Shown here one piece after another: positions 1 through 9,779 of a stretch of 32,688 bases of DNA. Both the position numbers and the translations under genes were made by a program. Origin of the DNA: Eubacterium sp. (lineage in GTDB: Bacteria > Bacillota > Clostridia > Lachnospirales > Lachnospiraceae). Where the stretch lies: NCBI GenBank assembly GCA_016292095.1, contig JAEFAB010000020.1, forward strand, positions 1 to 32,688, read 5' to 3'. The notes below the pieces were generated by a model. The model was not told the DNA's origin and did no database searches. It saw only the letters and a program-made list of their open reading frames with translations. Every line of letters begins with the position of its first letter. The first letter of the stretch is position 1.

Positions 1-130
1 CGAGTAGGCTGATTCCTACTCGATACCCACTCTGTGTAATCACTTCGAATCCACTTCGCTACTTCTCAGTGATTACACGGTCGCCAAGTGAAAATCTCTG
101 TGCAAGCACAGATTTTCGCTTGGCTCGTCG
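1..130. repeat. Cluster of three consecutive hairpins, unclassified
   Basis: Three inverted repeats lie head to tail in non-coding DNA at the left edge. The first is an 8-bp stem at 1-8 and 15-22 (CGAGTAGG/CCTACTCG). The second pairs 34-44 with 68-78 (GTGTAATCACT/AGTGATTACAC) around a 23-nt loop. The third pairs 83-103 with 106-124, with one T/C difference and a two-base bulge. None has a clear T tract. The arrangement suggests an intergenic repeat element or the end of a small non-autonomous mobile element that continues off the left edge. I do not recognise the family. Confidence 0.5.
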
Positions 131-135
131 TAGAT

Positions 136-170
136 AACAAAAAACAGGATCTGCATCGCAGATCCTGTTT
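136..170 (-). terminator. Rho-independent terminator after the PepSY lipoprotein gene
   Basis: A perfect 13-bp stem pairs 142-154 (AAACAGGATCTGC) with 158-170 around a 3-nt loop. Read on the minus strand it is followed by a T-rich run (complement of 136-141). It starts 17 nt after the stop codon at 187. Confidence 0.9.
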
Positions 171-186
171 CCTAAATCACTTCTAT

Positions 187-789
187 TTAACAATCATCAT
201 CGTCATCATATTCGCCCCAGTCATCCCAATCATCATCGTCGTCGTACTCATCCCAATCATCATCATCATAGCTTTCATCATCATAAGAATAATGACCTAA
301 AACTTTTCCGGACTTTCCGTCAATAATATAGGAATACTCCATACCGCTGCCTTCATAGGAAATATAATATTTTCCTTTTGAGAAATAAGCGGATGTGAAT
401 ACAATACCTTTTCGGTTAATTCCTGATTTGTTTAATGCGATGGATTTTGCTTTATCCATTCCAATATAATCATCTTCCGATGTGTTTCCGCTCTTCTTTG
501 CTGATTTAGAAGAACCTGAGTTGCTTGTTCCGGAATTGGAAGAGATTGAAGACTTCTTATGCTTTTTATGTTTTTTGGAAGACTCTTCTTCTGTATTCTT
601 CTCTTCACTCTTTCCTTTTTTTGTCGCTTCCTCACTTGTGGTTTCCATACTCACATCCGCTTCAGTGGTGACATTCTTCTCTGTTCCCTGTTCTTTTTTA
701 GGGGTTGAGTCACACGCTGCAAGTGAACACATTATAAGCACTAATACCAGACTGGTAATTGCTCTTCTTTTCTGTTGAATTAATTTCAT
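187..789 (-). CDS. PepSY-domain lipoprotein with Asp-rich C-terminal tail
   Basis: 200-residue predicted lipoprotein, anchored on the outer face of the membrane. The start is fixed by an AGGAGG site about 10 nt upstream. Residues 1-25 form a signal peptide ending in the lipobox LAAC, with Cys26 as the lipidated residue. Residues about 30-105 are a low-complexity Lys/Glu/Ser linker. Residues about 107-168 resemble a PepSY domain (a DKAKSIALNKSG helix followed by strands and an IDGKSGKVLGHY end). Residues 169-200 are an extreme Asp/Tyr/Trp tail ending in Cys. PepSY domains occur in peptidase propeptides and in free-standing envelope proteins; the target is unknown here. The acidic tail could bind cations or cell-wall polymers, which is inference. 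The gene appears monocistronic. Confidence 0.8.
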   Translation of the reverse strand: MKLIQQKRRAITSLVLVLIMCSLAACDSTPKKEQGTEKNVTTEADVSMETTSEEATKKGKSEEKNTEEESSKKHKKHKKSSISSNSGTSNSGSSKSAKKSGNTSEDDYIGMDKAKSIALNKSGINRKGIVFTSAYFSKGKYYISYEGSGMEYSYIIDGKSGKVLGHYSYDDESYDDDDWDEYDDDDDWDDWGEYDDDDDC

Positions 790-817
790 ACTTATTTCCT
801 CCTTCTATGTCTTGTCT

Positions 818-847
818 CTTATACTAGTTAAACGGAAATTATCGCAA
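818..847 (-). promoter_or_regulatory. Possible sigma-A promoter for the PepSY lipoprotein gene
   Basis: On the minus strand TTGCGA (complement of 842-847) and TATAAG (complement of 818-823) are separated by 18 nt, just upstream of the AGGAGG site. Both boxes are imperfect. Confidence 0.4.
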
Positions 848-869
848 TATTATTTCAAAAAATTCATTT

Positions 870-1145
870 TTAATATCCTCGAATTGAAAAGCTGTTCTCC
901 GGAACAACATCCATTGTTTTCACGCTAAGATCTTCAATCCAGATGTAACGTTGCTTTTCCAATTGCAAAATCATCTGATCGATGTCCACTTCCGTGCCTT
1001 GTACTTCCATTTCCACTCTACCGTCATAGCAGTTTCGCACCCATCCGGTCAGCCCCAATGATTGGGCAATGTAGTAGGCTTTATAACGAAATCCTACACC
1101 TTGCACTCTTCCCGAGAAAAATATGTGTTTTCTGACTTTCTCCAT
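870..1145 (-). CDS. acyP: Acylphosphatase
   Basis: 91-residue acylphosphatase, the usual length of this family. It hydrolyses acyl phosphates such as acetyl phosphate or carbamoyl phosphate in the cytoplasm. The signature GRVQGVGFR is at residues 12-20, with Arg20 as the phosphate-binding residue and Asn38 (in GWVRN) as the residue that positions the catalytic water. The C-terminal FSIRGY end fits the last strand of the fold. The gene starts 18 nt after the stop of the secreted LRR protein gene, so the two are probably cotranscribed, although no functional link is obvious. The physiological substrate in bacteria is usually not known. Confidence 0.95.
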   Translation of the reverse strand: MEKVRKHIFFSGRVQGVGFRYKAYYIAQSLGLTGWVRNCYDGRVEMEVQGTEVDIDQMILQLEKQRYIWIEDLSVKTMDVVPENSFSIRGY

Positions 1146-1163
1146 AGTTTTCTTCCTTTACGT

Positions 1164-2918
1164 TTATGCTCCCGGATCATCTTCACCGGCCATCCATTCT
1201 TTGAAATAGGCAGCCTCTATAAAACGCTCTTCATATGCTCCCCATGCTGACCACTTTGTATAAACCTTTTTTCCTTTCTTATTCTTTTTGTATGCTCTGA
1301 CACGATATTTCATACGAGTCGAATTATAAGATTTCAAAGATTCCAAAGGAATTCCGACACTCTTTGTTGTGATTTTTTTCCGAACATTATCCTCCATTAA
1401 TTCCACCTGATATCCGGTTGCGCCTTCTACCGGACTCCATGTCCATTCAGAAACGTTTGCCGGAACAATCTTTTTAAAACTCATATTGTATTTAATCTTC
1501 GGCAACCATGTCTTTAACATCTTAGCTCTGTTGTATTTTTCATTCGTTGCAAAAATATAATTGCATTGCACATTTTTGTTTAGTACTACTTTTGCATTAA
1601 TATCTTCTAACGCATACTCGTCTAACTTTGTGGATTTTGGGATTTCAATCTGTTTCAATTTTGTATGGCTAAATGCCCCTTTCCCAATCTCTTTTAATTT
1701 CTTTGGCAATTTAATTGTTTTCAGATCTGTATAAGAAAAAGTTTCTGCTTCAATTCGTTTCAATCCTTTCGGTAAGCGAACACTTTTTAATGTACTTACT
1801 GAAAATGCCGCTTTTTTAATCGTTTTCACACTATTCGATAGGTAAATCTTCTTAAGTCTTGTATTGCCAAATGCATACTCTCCAATTGTTTTCAATTTCT
1901 TTAATCCATCGATTTCTTTTAACGGGCACTCATAAAAAGCCTCTCTGTCAATTGTTTTGACATTTTTTGCCCCCTTGATTCTTTTAACCTTTGTCTGGCT
2001 AAATGCTGCTTTCCCAATAGTTCGTGCTTTACCGTCGATTTTCACTGTCGTTGATTTGCCTACATAACGTAAAATTGTTTTTCCGTTCTTAGACATTACC
2101 AGCCCTTTTGTCACTTTATAATTCTTATTGCTTTTGCTAATTTCTACTGTTTTCGGTTTTCCAAAACACAGTTCTTCAAGTCCCTGTTTCAATCCCTTAC
2201 CAATTTTAACTTTTTTGATTGTATTGTAGGTATATATCGAATCATCTTCTCCGTCGATGCAAAAAAAGGCGCCCGTTTCAATTGTTTTCACAGAATCCGG
2301 AATTACAATCCCGTCTTCGAGTTTCTCAGTAGAATATGTAAAAGCATGTTTTCGAATCACCTCAACATTGCTTCCAAGGGAAACACTCAGCAATTTGTGG
2401 CAATTACTAAAAGTATATTTTTCAATTTCTGTTACACCGTTTCCAATTGATACACTTTTTAAATCATGGCACACTTCAAAAGCTCCTTCGCCGATTTCTT
2501 TTACCGAATCCCCAATGATGACTTTTTGTAAGTACTTGTTATTAGCAAATGCATATGGTCCGATTTTACTAACCGTTTTAGGTATTGTAAAAGTTTTTGT
2601 TTCCGCTCCGGGATTAAACAACAACAACGTCTTTTTGTCCTTGGAATAGATAGCATCTCCCTCTTTAACGGAATCTTTATATTCCTCTCCCTCAAGGCAA
2701 AGACTCTTTTTCCCAAATGCCGAATACTCAAATGTTCCGTTTTTTCTGTCAACCACCCAATACTCACCACTTTCGGTCGGTTCTGTCGAATCCCACCACA
2801 ATCCAAAATATTCATATCCATCTCTCATTGCATAATTATGTGTTTCCCCCGCTGCCGAAACTGCGATGGTAGAAACTGTCATTACGGTTGCAATTATTAC
2901 TGCAATAAATTTTTTCAT
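1164..2918 (-). CDS. Secreted BspA-type leucine-rich-repeat protein with C-terminal Fn3-like domain
   Basis: 584 residues from an ATG with GGAGG 7 nt upstream. A longer reading to 2966 would lack this site. Residues 1-23 are a signal peptide (MKKFIAVIIATVMTVSTIAVSAA). From about residue 95 to 440 runs a series of LRR_5/BspA repeats of the form xxIGxxAFxxxxLKxIxIPxxVKxI, for example KEIGEGAFEVCHDLKSVSIG and KTIGEYAFGNTRLKKIYL. The last 100 residues resemble a fibronectin type III module (EWTWSPVEGATGYQVEL...YRVRAYKKNKKGKKVYTKWSAW). There is no LPXTG motif or surface-layer homology domain. This family is abundant in gut Firmicutes and is thought to mediate adhesion or binding at the cell surface. 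It has its own promoter and is followed by the acylphosphatase gene. The ligand is unknown. Confidence 0.85.
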   Translation of the reverse strand: MKKFIAVIIATVMTVSTIAVSAAGETHNYAMRDGYEYFGLWWDSTEPTESGEYWVVDRKNGTFEYSAFGKKSLCLEGEEYKDSVKEGDAIYSKDKKTLLLFNPGAETKTFTIPKTVSKIGPYAFANNKYLQKVIIGDSVKEIGEGAFEVCHDLKSVSIGNGVTEIEKYTFSNCHKLLSVSLGSNVEVIRKHAFTYSTEKLEDGIVIPDSVKTIETGAFFCIDGEDDSIYTYNTIKKVKIGKGLKQGLEELCFGKPKTVEISKSNKNYKVTKGLVMSKNGKTILRYVGKSTTVKIDGKARTIGKAAFSQTKVKRIKGAKNVKTIDREAFYECPLKEIDGLKKLKTIGEYAFGNTRLKKIYLSNSVKTIKKAAFSVSTLKSVRLPKGLKRIEAETFSYTDLKTIKLPKKLKEIGKGAFSHTKLKQIEIPKSTKLDEYALEDINAKVVLNKNVQCNYIFATNEKYNRAKMLKTWLPKIKYNMSFKKIVPANVSEWTWSPVEGATGYQVELMEDNVRKKITTKSVGIPLESLKSYNSTRMKYRVRAYKKNKKGKKVYTKWSAWGAYEERFIEAAYFKEWMAGEDDPGA

Positions 2919-3013
2919 TTCTTTTCCTCCAATTAGGTTCTTTATAATATAAACGATACTCTTCATATTTTTATTTCAAAAATATTTTTTCTTAGTGCAA
3001 CAGTTTGAATAAT

Positions 3014-3042
3014 ATTATACACTACTTTTATGAAGGTGTTAA
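3014..3042 (-). promoter_or_regulatory. Sigma-A promoter for the LRR protein-acyP unit
   Basis: On the minus strand TTAACA (complement of 3037-3042), a 17-nt spacer and a perfect TATAAT (complement of 3014-3019). The 5' untranslated region would be about 90 nt. Confidence 0.75.
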
Positions 3043-3093
3043 AGCTTTATTACCGAAACTAACAGAAACCCTATTTTATATAAGGAGAACATT

Positions 3094-3639
3094 ATGACGT
3101 ACGATAAGGAAAATCTAGCGAAGGCAATTACCGGTGACCAAAACGCTTTTTCCAAAATCTATGAAGCAATCTATTCCGATTTGTATCGGTTGGCGCTTTA
3201 TATGTGTGGAAATACCGGATTCGCCGAAGATATTGTTAGCGAAACTATTTTAGACGCTTATAAAGGAATTCACAATTTAAAATCAGCAGAGAACTTTGAA
3301 CCATGGATTTTAAAGATTCTGTCTGCAAAGGTAAAACGGTCCTTTAAGAAAAACTACAATAGCTTTTCTATTCATAATCCAATGGCACGGTCTGTGGACG
3401 AGACGGAACTCACTTCACCGGACCTGTCTGAAGAAGGGATTCATCGCACTGATTTATTGAATGCTATGTCTTCTTTGAAGGCCATTGACCGTATGATTAT
3501 TTCCCTTTGCGTCGTCCAGGAATATACCAGCGGAGAAGCAGCGGAAATTCTTTCCATGAATGCTTCTTCCCTTCGTTCCCGATTAAATCGAAGTTTGAAA
3601 AAACTGAAAAAAGAATTGGAGGAAAACGGTTATGAATAA
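3094..3639 (+). CDS. ECF-type RNA polymerase sigma factor
   Basis: 181-residue sigma-70 family protein of the extracytoplasmic-function type, which redirects RNA polymerase to a small regulon. Region 2 is at about residues 20-62 (AFSKIYEAIYSDLYRLALYMCG and AEDIVSETILDAYKGI). Region 4 is at about 128-175, with the helix-turn-helix TSGEAAEILSMNASSLRSRLNRSLKKLKKEL. Regions 1.1 and 3 are absent, as in ECF factors. The start has AAGGAG 7 nt upstream. The gene overlaps the next one by 8 nt, so the two are translationally coupled and the downstream membrane protein is the likely anti-sigma or sensor. No convincing -35/-10 was seen upstream, which would fit autoregulation by the ECF factor itself (inference). 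Confidence 0.88.
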   Translation: MTYDKENLAKAITGDQNAFSKIYEAIYSDLYRLALYMCGNTGFAEDIVSETILDAYKGIHNLKSAENFEPWILKILSAKVKRSFKKNYNSFSIHNPMARSVDETELTSPDLSEEGIHRTDLLNAMSSLKAIDRMIISLCVVQEYTSGEAAEILSMNASSLRSRLNRSLKKLKKELEENGYE

Positions 3640-5929
3640 AACAAATTCTTATAAAGATATTGATCAAGAAAATTTAGATATCGCAAGGAAGCTGAAAAAA
3701 GAAAGCGAACAGATTCCTGTGAAAGAACCGGCTGCCTTTGAGGAATTATTAAAGAAAGCCGAAAAGGAACAGCCAAATAAAAAAACGGTAAACTTCCGGA
3801 AACTTGCCGCCATTGCAGCTTGCTTCGTAGTTGCCATCGGTGTTGGTTCCGCTGTGTTCTTTACAAACAACCAGAAGAATCAAAGAAGAACCTTGCTTGC
3901 GGAAAACGGTGCTCCTGTAGCAGCATCTGATTATGACCAAATTTACGCTATTTTGAAATCAAATTATTTAGCCGCTTCGTATAAACAATCAACTTATTCC
4001 GGTAACACCCCGACAATGAAAATGGACGAAACCAATGATTTTGGTAATTCAAAGGCCATAAAAGACGAGGCGATACAATCCGACGAAAGTCTCGACAGTT
4101 CCGATAACGTCGAAAAGGATTACAGCCAGACTAATGTGCAAACGGAAAACATTGATGAAGAAGATATCATTCGCACCAACGGTGATTATATTTTTACACT
4201 ACATCAGTCTCCACTGATGGTTGTTACACAAAAATACACCATTACCATTTCAAAAGTTGACGGTGAAAAAGTTTCCACCGTTTCCACCATCAATCTTCCG
4301 ATTGAAAATATTGAAACTTTTTGCGGATTATATGTATACGAAGATTATCTGATTACCATCGGCACCACTGCTTCTGAGTATTACGACACTGCAAAGAAGT
4401 CCATCGACGGACAGACCACAGTATACACTTATAACATTTCCAATGTTAAGAAACCGTCGTTGGAAAACACAAACATTCAGGATGGATATTACATTTCTTC
4501 CCGTATGAAAGATAATTACCTTTATACCATTACTTCTAAAAAAGTATTTACAGGTACTGTTTTTAGCGAGAAACATTTTATTCCTGAAACTAACAAAAAA
4601 AAGGTTCCAACTTCCGATATTTATCTCTCAGATAATGATACTGCCGATGGTTTCACCGTCATCACCGGGCTGGATGTTACAAATTCTTCGAACTTCTCTT
4701 CCGTACAGTCTGTGTTAGGAAATACGGAACAGGTTTATGCAAGCTATGATAATCTTTATGTAATCAACAATTATGAAAAGCAGGAGATTTCCGATTTAGG
4801 CAAAAACGAATATTTTCCAAAAGATTCTTACGACAGAGCCGACGGTCAGGCTTATGATTTTATCGAAAAAAATTATCCTGACGTGAACTTGGACGAAGTT
4901 GTTCGAAAGAGAAGCAAAAAGCATTGTAACGAAACGGCAACTCTGGATATCGTAAAATATTCTTATGACAAAGGCATTTTGGAATTTGTTGCAGCTACCG
5001 AGACAAACGGAACTGCCGACAGTAATCTGTTCTTTGATGAGAAAGATGAATATCTGCGATTTGTTGCAACCAATACCTCTACAAGTTCTGTGGGATACAA
5101 TTACACGTTTTACGACGAAGACGGCAAAGAACTCTATCACTATTACAGCCCAGTTTCTTACACCACTGCGGAAGATATTGATTTGTCCACTTCCGTAATC
5201 GTGTTGGATGCTTCCCTCAATAAGGTTGCTTCCATTGACGGACTGGCATACAACGAAGATCTTTACGCCGCCAGATATATGGGTAATTACGGTTACTTTG
5301 TAACCTTCCAACAAACTGACCCATTGTTCACGGTTGATTTTACAGACATGAAAAATCCAAAGGTTACTTCCGAATTGAAGATGCCTGGATATTCCAGTTA
5401 TCTGCACTTTTATAGAGACAATCTTCTCTTTGGATTGGGTGAAGAAAATGAAAGAGGTCTGACCCGACTGAAAATGGAAATGTATGATATTTCCGAAAAA
5501 GATGCCAAACAACAAGGAAAACTTTTCGTCGATTCCGACAATCCAGATAATTATTGTTACTATACCTGTGAAGCAGTGAATAACTATAAGGCGCTGCTCA
5601 TTGACGGTAAGAAAAATCTAATTGGTTTTTCTTATACAAGGGAAAATAATTATTACGATTATTATGAGGAGGAAGAAGATTCCCTCCGTTATCCGGAATA
5701 CGGAACGAAAACATTCTACGACCTTTACACTTACAAGAACAATGAATTCAAACAACTTCTTCACATTGACTTAACCGAAGGAGACAATCAGAAAGCCACT
5801 GAAGAACAAATTGTTCGCGGTTTCTATATCGACAATTACATTTATATTGTTGACAGTTCCAGCGGAATATATGTCGTCAATCCTGACACCATTACAGAAA
5901 AAACAAAACCGGCATTTTATCAGTTCTAA
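3632..5929 (+). CDS. Membrane-anchored beta-propeller protein, probable anti-sigma/sensor partner of the ECF factor
   Basis: 765 residues. The first 55 are charged and cytoplasmic, in the position of an anti-sigma segment. Residues about 58-77 form one transmembrane helix (LAAIAACFVVAIGVGSAVFF). The rest is predicted extracellular and matches the family of secreted proteins with a C-terminal beta-propeller; the hallmark TNVQTENIDEEDIIRTNGDYIF is at about residues 167-188, followed by repeated YLYTI/LYVINNY/GYFVTF/LLFGLG blade strands. The start lies inside the end of the sigma gene, with GGAGG 10 nt upstream. The N-terminal part has no clear zinc-binding HXXXCXXC motif, so an anti-sigma role rests on gene pairing and topology, not on a recognised domain. 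Substrate or signal is unknown. Confidence 0.75.
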   Translation: MNKTNSYKDIDQENLDIARKLKKESEQIPVKEPAAFEELLKKAEKEQPNKKTVNFRKLAAIAACFVVAIGVGSAVFFTNNQKNQRRTLLAENGAPVAASDYDQIYAILKSNYLAASYKQSTYSGNTPTMKMDETNDFGNSKAIKDEAIQSDESLDSSDNVEKDYSQTNVQTENIDEEDIIRTNGDYIFTLHQSPLMVVTQKYTITISKVDGEKVSTVSTINLPIENIETFCGLYVYEDYLITIGTTASEYYDTAKKSIDGQTTVYTYNISNVKKPSLENTNIQDGYYISSRMKDNYLYTITSKKVFTGTVFSEKHFIPETNKKKVPTSDIYLSDNDTADGFTVITGLDVTNSSNFSSVQSVLGNTEQVYASYDNLYVINNYEKQEISDLGKNEYFPKDSYDRADGQAYDFIEKNYPDVNLDEVVRKRSKKHCNETATLDIVKYSYDKGILEFVAATETNGTADSNLFFDEKDEYLRFVATNTSTSSVGYNYTFYDEDGKELYHYYSPVSYTTAEDIDLSTSVIVLDASLNKVASIDGLAYNEDLYAARYMGNYGYFVTFQQTDPLFTVDFTDMKNPKVTSELKMPGYSSYLHFYRDNLLFGLGEENERGLTRLKMEMYDISEKDAKQQGKLFVDSDNPDNYCYYTCEAVNNYKALLIDGKKNLIGFSYTRENNYYDYYEEEEDSLRYPEYGTKTFYDLYTYKNNEFKQLLHIDLTEGDNQKATEEQIVRGFYIDNYIYIVDSSSGIYVVNPDTITEKTKPAFYQF

Positions 5930-5930
5930 A

Positions 5931-5960
5931 AAAAGGGAGTATCCATACGGATACTCCCTT
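5931..5960. terminator. Bidirectional terminator between the beta-propeller gene and rpoC
   Basis: A 12-bp stem pairs 5933-5944 (AAGGGAGTATCC) with 5949-5960 around a 4-nt loop. For rpoC (minus strand) it is followed by a run of eight Ts. For the plus-strand gene the following sequence AAATTTTG is weaker. It separates convergent genes whose stop codons are about 40 nt apart. Confidence 0.9.
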
Positions 5961-5970
5961 AAATTTTGTC

Positions 5971-8900
5971 TTATTCTGTTACTTCTGATGATTCTTCAAC
6001 TTCTAATACTTCTTCAAATTCTAATGTTTCTCCTTCATCAAAAGAGATTTCATCTTCCCCTTCTAATGTTGGGATAGAACTTGTAGTATCAAGTTTTACA
6101 CCATTATAACGCTTCATTCCTGTTCCGGCTGGAATTAACTTACCAATCAGAACGTTTTCTTTAATACCAAGGAGTGGATCAACCTTACCCTTGATAGCAG
6201 CATCTGTAAGGACTCTTGTTGTTTCCTGGAAGGATGCAGCTGAAAGGAATGAGTTTGTAGCAAGAGATGACTTTGTGATACCCAGCATAATCTGTGTACC
6301 TTCTGCCAATTCCTTGCCTTCCTTCTCTAATTCTTCATTAACTTCATTGAAGTCTAATACGTCAACAGTTGTTCCCGGAAGGAATTCAGAATCTCCGGCT
6401 GCGTCTACACGAATCTTCTTAAGCATCTGACGAACAATAACTTCGATATGTTTGTCATTGATGTCTACACCCTGAAGACGGTAAACCTTCTGTACTTCAC
6501 GGATCATGTAATCCTGTACGGCACGAAGTCCTTTGATACGAAGTAAGTCGTGTGGATTGATACTACCTTCGGTAAGTTCATCACCGGCTTCAATCATTCC
6601 ACCATCTGTAATCTTCGGATTCATACGAGATCCGTAAGGAATCAAGTATGCCTTTTCTTCTCCTGTTTCCGGATTTGTTACGATAATTTCACGTTTCTTC
6701 TTGTTTTCTTTGATTTCTGTCTTTCCACCAAATTCTGCAAGAATAGCAAGACCCTTAGGTTTTCTTGCTTCAAACAATTCTTCTACTCTAGGAAGACCCT
6801 GAGTAATATCGTCACCGGCTACACCACCGGTATGGAATGTTCTCATGGTAAGCTGTGTACCAGGTTCACCGATAGACTGAGCTGCGATAATACCTACTGC
6901 TTCACCAACCTGAACTCTCTGTCCGGTAGCCATGTTTGCACCATAACACTTCGCACAAACACCGATATGAGAACGACATGTAAGAATTGTACGAATCTTA
7001 ACTTTTTCAACACCTGTTGCAACAATTGCTGCTGCACGCTTTGGTGTAATCATATGATTTGCTTTTACAATCATATTTCCTTCAGCATCAAAGATGGATT
7101 CAGCTGCTGTTCTACCGGTAATTCTTTCTTCCAGTGTTTCAACAACTTCATTACCATTCATCAATGATTCGATTTCCATATAAGAGATTGCATCTCTATT
7201 TTCACAACAGTCAACATCACGGATAATCAAATCCTGGGATACGTCAACCAAACGTCTTGTCAAATATCCTGAATCGGCTGTACGAAGGGCTGTATCGGAA
7301 AGACCTTTACGAGCACCATGGGCAGAGATGAAGTATTCCAATACGTCAAGACCTTCACGGAAGTTTGACTTGATTGGAAGTTCGATTGTTCTACCTGTTG
7401 TATCCGCCATCAAACCACGCATACCTGCAAGCTGTTTAATCTGCTGGTTGGAACCACGGGCACCGGAATCGGCCATCATGTAGATGTTGTTATAACGATC
7501 CAATCCGCTAAGCAGAGCGTCTGTTAATTTATCATCGGCTTTCTGCCATGTTCCAATAACTTCTCTATATCTTTCTTCGTCTGTTACAAAACCACGACGA
7601 TAGTTTGTTGTAATCTGTTCAACTCTTTCTTCTGCATCTGCAAGAATCTGTTTCTTAGATTCCGGAATTGTCATATCGGAAATTGATACAGTCATAGCCG
7701 CTCTTGTAGAGTACTTATAACCCATTGCTTTAATGTCATCTAATACTTCAGCAGTCTTTGTAGCTCCGTGGTTATTAATTACTTTTTCAAGAATCTGCTT
7801 TAACTGCTTCTTACCAACATGGAAGTCAACTTCAAACTTCAGGAAGTCTTCATCGTTTTCTCTCTTAACAAATCCTAAATCCTGTGGAAGGATTTCATTG
7901 AAGAGGCAACGTCCGAGTGTTGTATCTACAATACCTGAAACTTCTTCACCGTTTGCGTTGAATGCAGTCTTGTGAACACGAATCTTCTGGTGAAGTGTAA
8001 TTTCACCGTTTTCGTAAGCAAGAATTGCCTGGTTTACAGAACTGAATGAGTGTCCGAAAACATCTAACGGCTTACAGATAACAACACGGTCTTCATCCTG
8101 GAATCTGATATAAGAATCAGCAGTGATTTCTCCGTTGTCAATTGCTGCTGCAAGTGCGTCTGTATCTTCAAATACTGTTTCATATGCCTGTGCTGCAATT
8201 TCTTCATCCTTAGAATGGTCAATCATCTTTTCCATTGTAAGGTAGTAAATACCAAGTACCATATCCTGTGAAGGAACGGCTACCGGTGCACCGTCAGAAG
8301 GCTTCAATAAGTTGTTTGGAGAAAGTAATAAGAATCTACATTCTGCCTGAGCCTCTACGGAAAGTGGAAGGTGAACAGCCATCTGGTCACCGTCAAAGTC
8401 GGCGTTGAACGCGGTACATACCAATGGGTGAAGCTTAATCGCTTTATCTTCTACAAGAATTGGTTCAAATGCCTGAATACCAAGTCTGTGAAGTGTCGGC
8501 GCACGGTTCAGCATTACAGGATGTTCTTTGATAACATCTTCTAATACATCCCAAACTTCTGTTTCTAATCTTTCTACCATCTTCTTAGCGTTCTTGATAT
8601 TGTGTGAAATACCCTTTGCCACTAATTCTTTCATAACGAATGGCTTGAATAATTCAATTGCCATTTCTTTTGGAAGACCACACTGGTAAATCTTAAGTTC
8701 CGGTCCTACAACGATAACGGAACGTCCTGAATAGTCAACACGCTTACCAAGCAAGTTCTGACGGAAACGTCCCTGCTTACCTTTCAACATGTCTGATAAG
8801 GACTTCAACGCTCTGTTACCAGGGCCCGTTACAGCTCTACCACGTCTACCATTGTCGATTAACGCATCGACAGCTTCCTGAAGCATTCTTTTTTCATTAC

Positions 8901-9759
8901 GAACGATAATTTCAGGAGCACCTAATTCTAACAATCTATTTAAACGATTGTTTCTGTTGATAATTCTTCTGTATAAGTCATTCAAGTCAGAAGTAGCAAA
9001 TCTACCACCATCTAACTGAACCATTGGACGAAGATCCGGTGGGATTACCGGAATAACATCCATAATCATCCATTCAGGTCTGTTTCCAGAGTTTCTGAAA
9101 GCTTCAAATACTTCTAATCTCTTAACGAGTTTTGCTCTCTTCTGTCCTGTTGCTTCGAATAATTCTTCTTTTAATTCTTCAGCTTCTTTGTCAAGGTCGA
9201 TTGCCTGAAGTAATTCCTTGATGGATTCAGCACCCATACCTACACGGAATTTTCCTTCAAATTCGTCATATGCTTCTCTGAATTCTTTTTCAGACAATAC
9301 CTGCTTATATTCTAATGTTGTATCCATTGGATCCAATACGATATAAGAAGCAAAGTATAATACTTTTTCTAAGACTCTTGGTGAAATGTCCAAGATTAAT
9401 CCCATTCTTGAAGGGATTCCCTTAAAGTACCAGATATGTGATACCGGTGTAGCAAGTTCTACGCTACCCATACGTTCTCTACGAACGCTTGCTTTTGTAA
9501 CTTCAACGCCACAACGATCACAGACAACGCCTTTGTATCTGATCTTTTTATATTTACCACAATGACATTCCCAGTCTTTGCTTGGTCCGAAAATCTTTTC
9601 GCAGAACAAACCATCCTTTTCCGGCTTTAATGTTCTGTAGTTGATTGTTTCCGGCTTTGTAACTTCACCGCGAGACCATTCTCTAATTTTGTCAGGTGAT
9701 GCAAGACCAATTTTAATCTTGTCAAATGAAACCTGTTCACTAACATTCATGTCTGACAT
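5971..9759 (-). CDS. rpoC: DNA-directed RNA polymerase subunit beta'
   Basis: 1262 residues, a normal length for Clostridia. It forms the catalytic core with RpoB. The N-terminal zinc site has C65, C67, C80 and C83 (WECHCGKY...VVCDRCG). The Mg-binding active-site loop NADFDGD is at about residues 451-457. The second zinc site includes a Cys near 850 (DVDCCENRD) and the [11 protein letters not shown] cluster near 928-938. The trigger-loop region shows [11 protein letters not shown]. The start has a GGGAG site about 9 nt upstream. It follows rpoB after 20 nt and is cotranscribed. The C-terminal 30 residues are Glu-rich. No insertion or frameshift is seen. Confidence 0.99.
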   Translation of the reverse strand: MSDMNVSEQVSFDKIKIGLASPDKIREWSRGEVTKPETINYRTLKPEKDGLFCEKIFGPSKDWECHCGKYKKIRYKGVVCDRCGVEVTKASVRRERMGSVELATPVSHIWYFKGIPSRMGLILDISPRVLEKVLYFASYIVLDPMDTTLEYKQVLSEKEFREAYDEFEGKFRVGMGAESIKELLQAIDLDKEAEELKEELFEATGQKRAKLVKRLEVFEAFRNSGNRPEWMIMDVIPVIPPDLRPMVQLDGGRFATSDLNDLYRRIINRNNRLNRLLELGAPEIIVRNEKRMLQEAVDALIDNGRRGRAVTGPGNRALKSLSDMLKGKQGRFRQNLLGKRVDYSGRSVIVVGPELKIYQCGLPKEMAIELFKPFVMKELVAKGISHNIKNAKKMVERLETEVWDVLEDVIKEHPVMLNRAPTLHRLGIQAFEPILVEDKAIKLHPLVCTAFNADFDGDQMAVHLPLSVEAQAECRFLLLSPNNLLKPSDGAPVAVPSQDMVLGIYYLTMEKMIDHSKDEEIAAQAYETVFEDTDALAAAIDNGEITADSYIRFQDEDRVVICKPLDVFGHSFSSVNQAILAYENGEITLHQKIRVHKTAFNANGEEVSGIVDTTLGRCLFNEILPQDLGFVKRENDEDFLKFEVDFHVGKKQLKQILEKVINNHGATKTAEVLDDIKAMGYKYSTRAAMTVSISDMTIPESKKQILADAEERVEQITTNYRRGFVTDEERYREVIGTWQKADDKLTDALLSGLDRYNNIYMMADSGARGSNQQIKQLAGMRGLMADTTGRTIELPIKSNFREGLDVLEYFISAHGARKGLSDTALRTADSGYLTRRLVDVSQDLIIRDVDCCENRDAISYMEIESLMNGNEVVETLEERITGRTAAESIFDAEGNMIVKANHMITPKRAAAIVATGVEKVKIRTILTCRSHIGVCAKCYGANMATGQRVQVGEAVGIIAAQSIGEPGTQLTMRTFHTGGVAGDDITQGLPRVEELFEARKPKGLAILAEFGGKTEIKENKKKREIIVTNPETGEEKAYLIPYGSRMNPKITDGGMIEAGDELTEGSINPHDLLRIKGLRAVQDYMIREVQKVYRLQGVDINDKHIEVIVRQMLKKIRVDAAGDSEFLPGTTVDVLDFNEVNEELEKEGKELAEGTQIMLGITKSSLATNSFLSAASFQETTRVLTDAAIKGKVDPLLGIKENVLIGKLIPAGTGMKRYNGVKLDTTSSIPTLEGEDEISFDEGETLEFEEVLEVEESSEVTE

Positions 9760-9779
9760 ATCAAATCTCCCTTCTCAAA

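Noticed and set aside
1..130. CRISPR array
   Set aside because: The three inverted repeats differ from one another and are not regularly spaced direct repeats.
4796..5515. A 239-residue open frame on the minus strand inside the beta-propeller gene
   Set aside because: It is antisense to a convincing gene, lacks a ribosome binding site, and its sequence has no recognisable fold or motif.
6550..7167. A 205-residue Cys/Phe-rich open frame on the plus strand within rpoC
   Set aside because: Antisense to a highly conserved essential gene; its composition is that expected from the reverse of rpoC codons.
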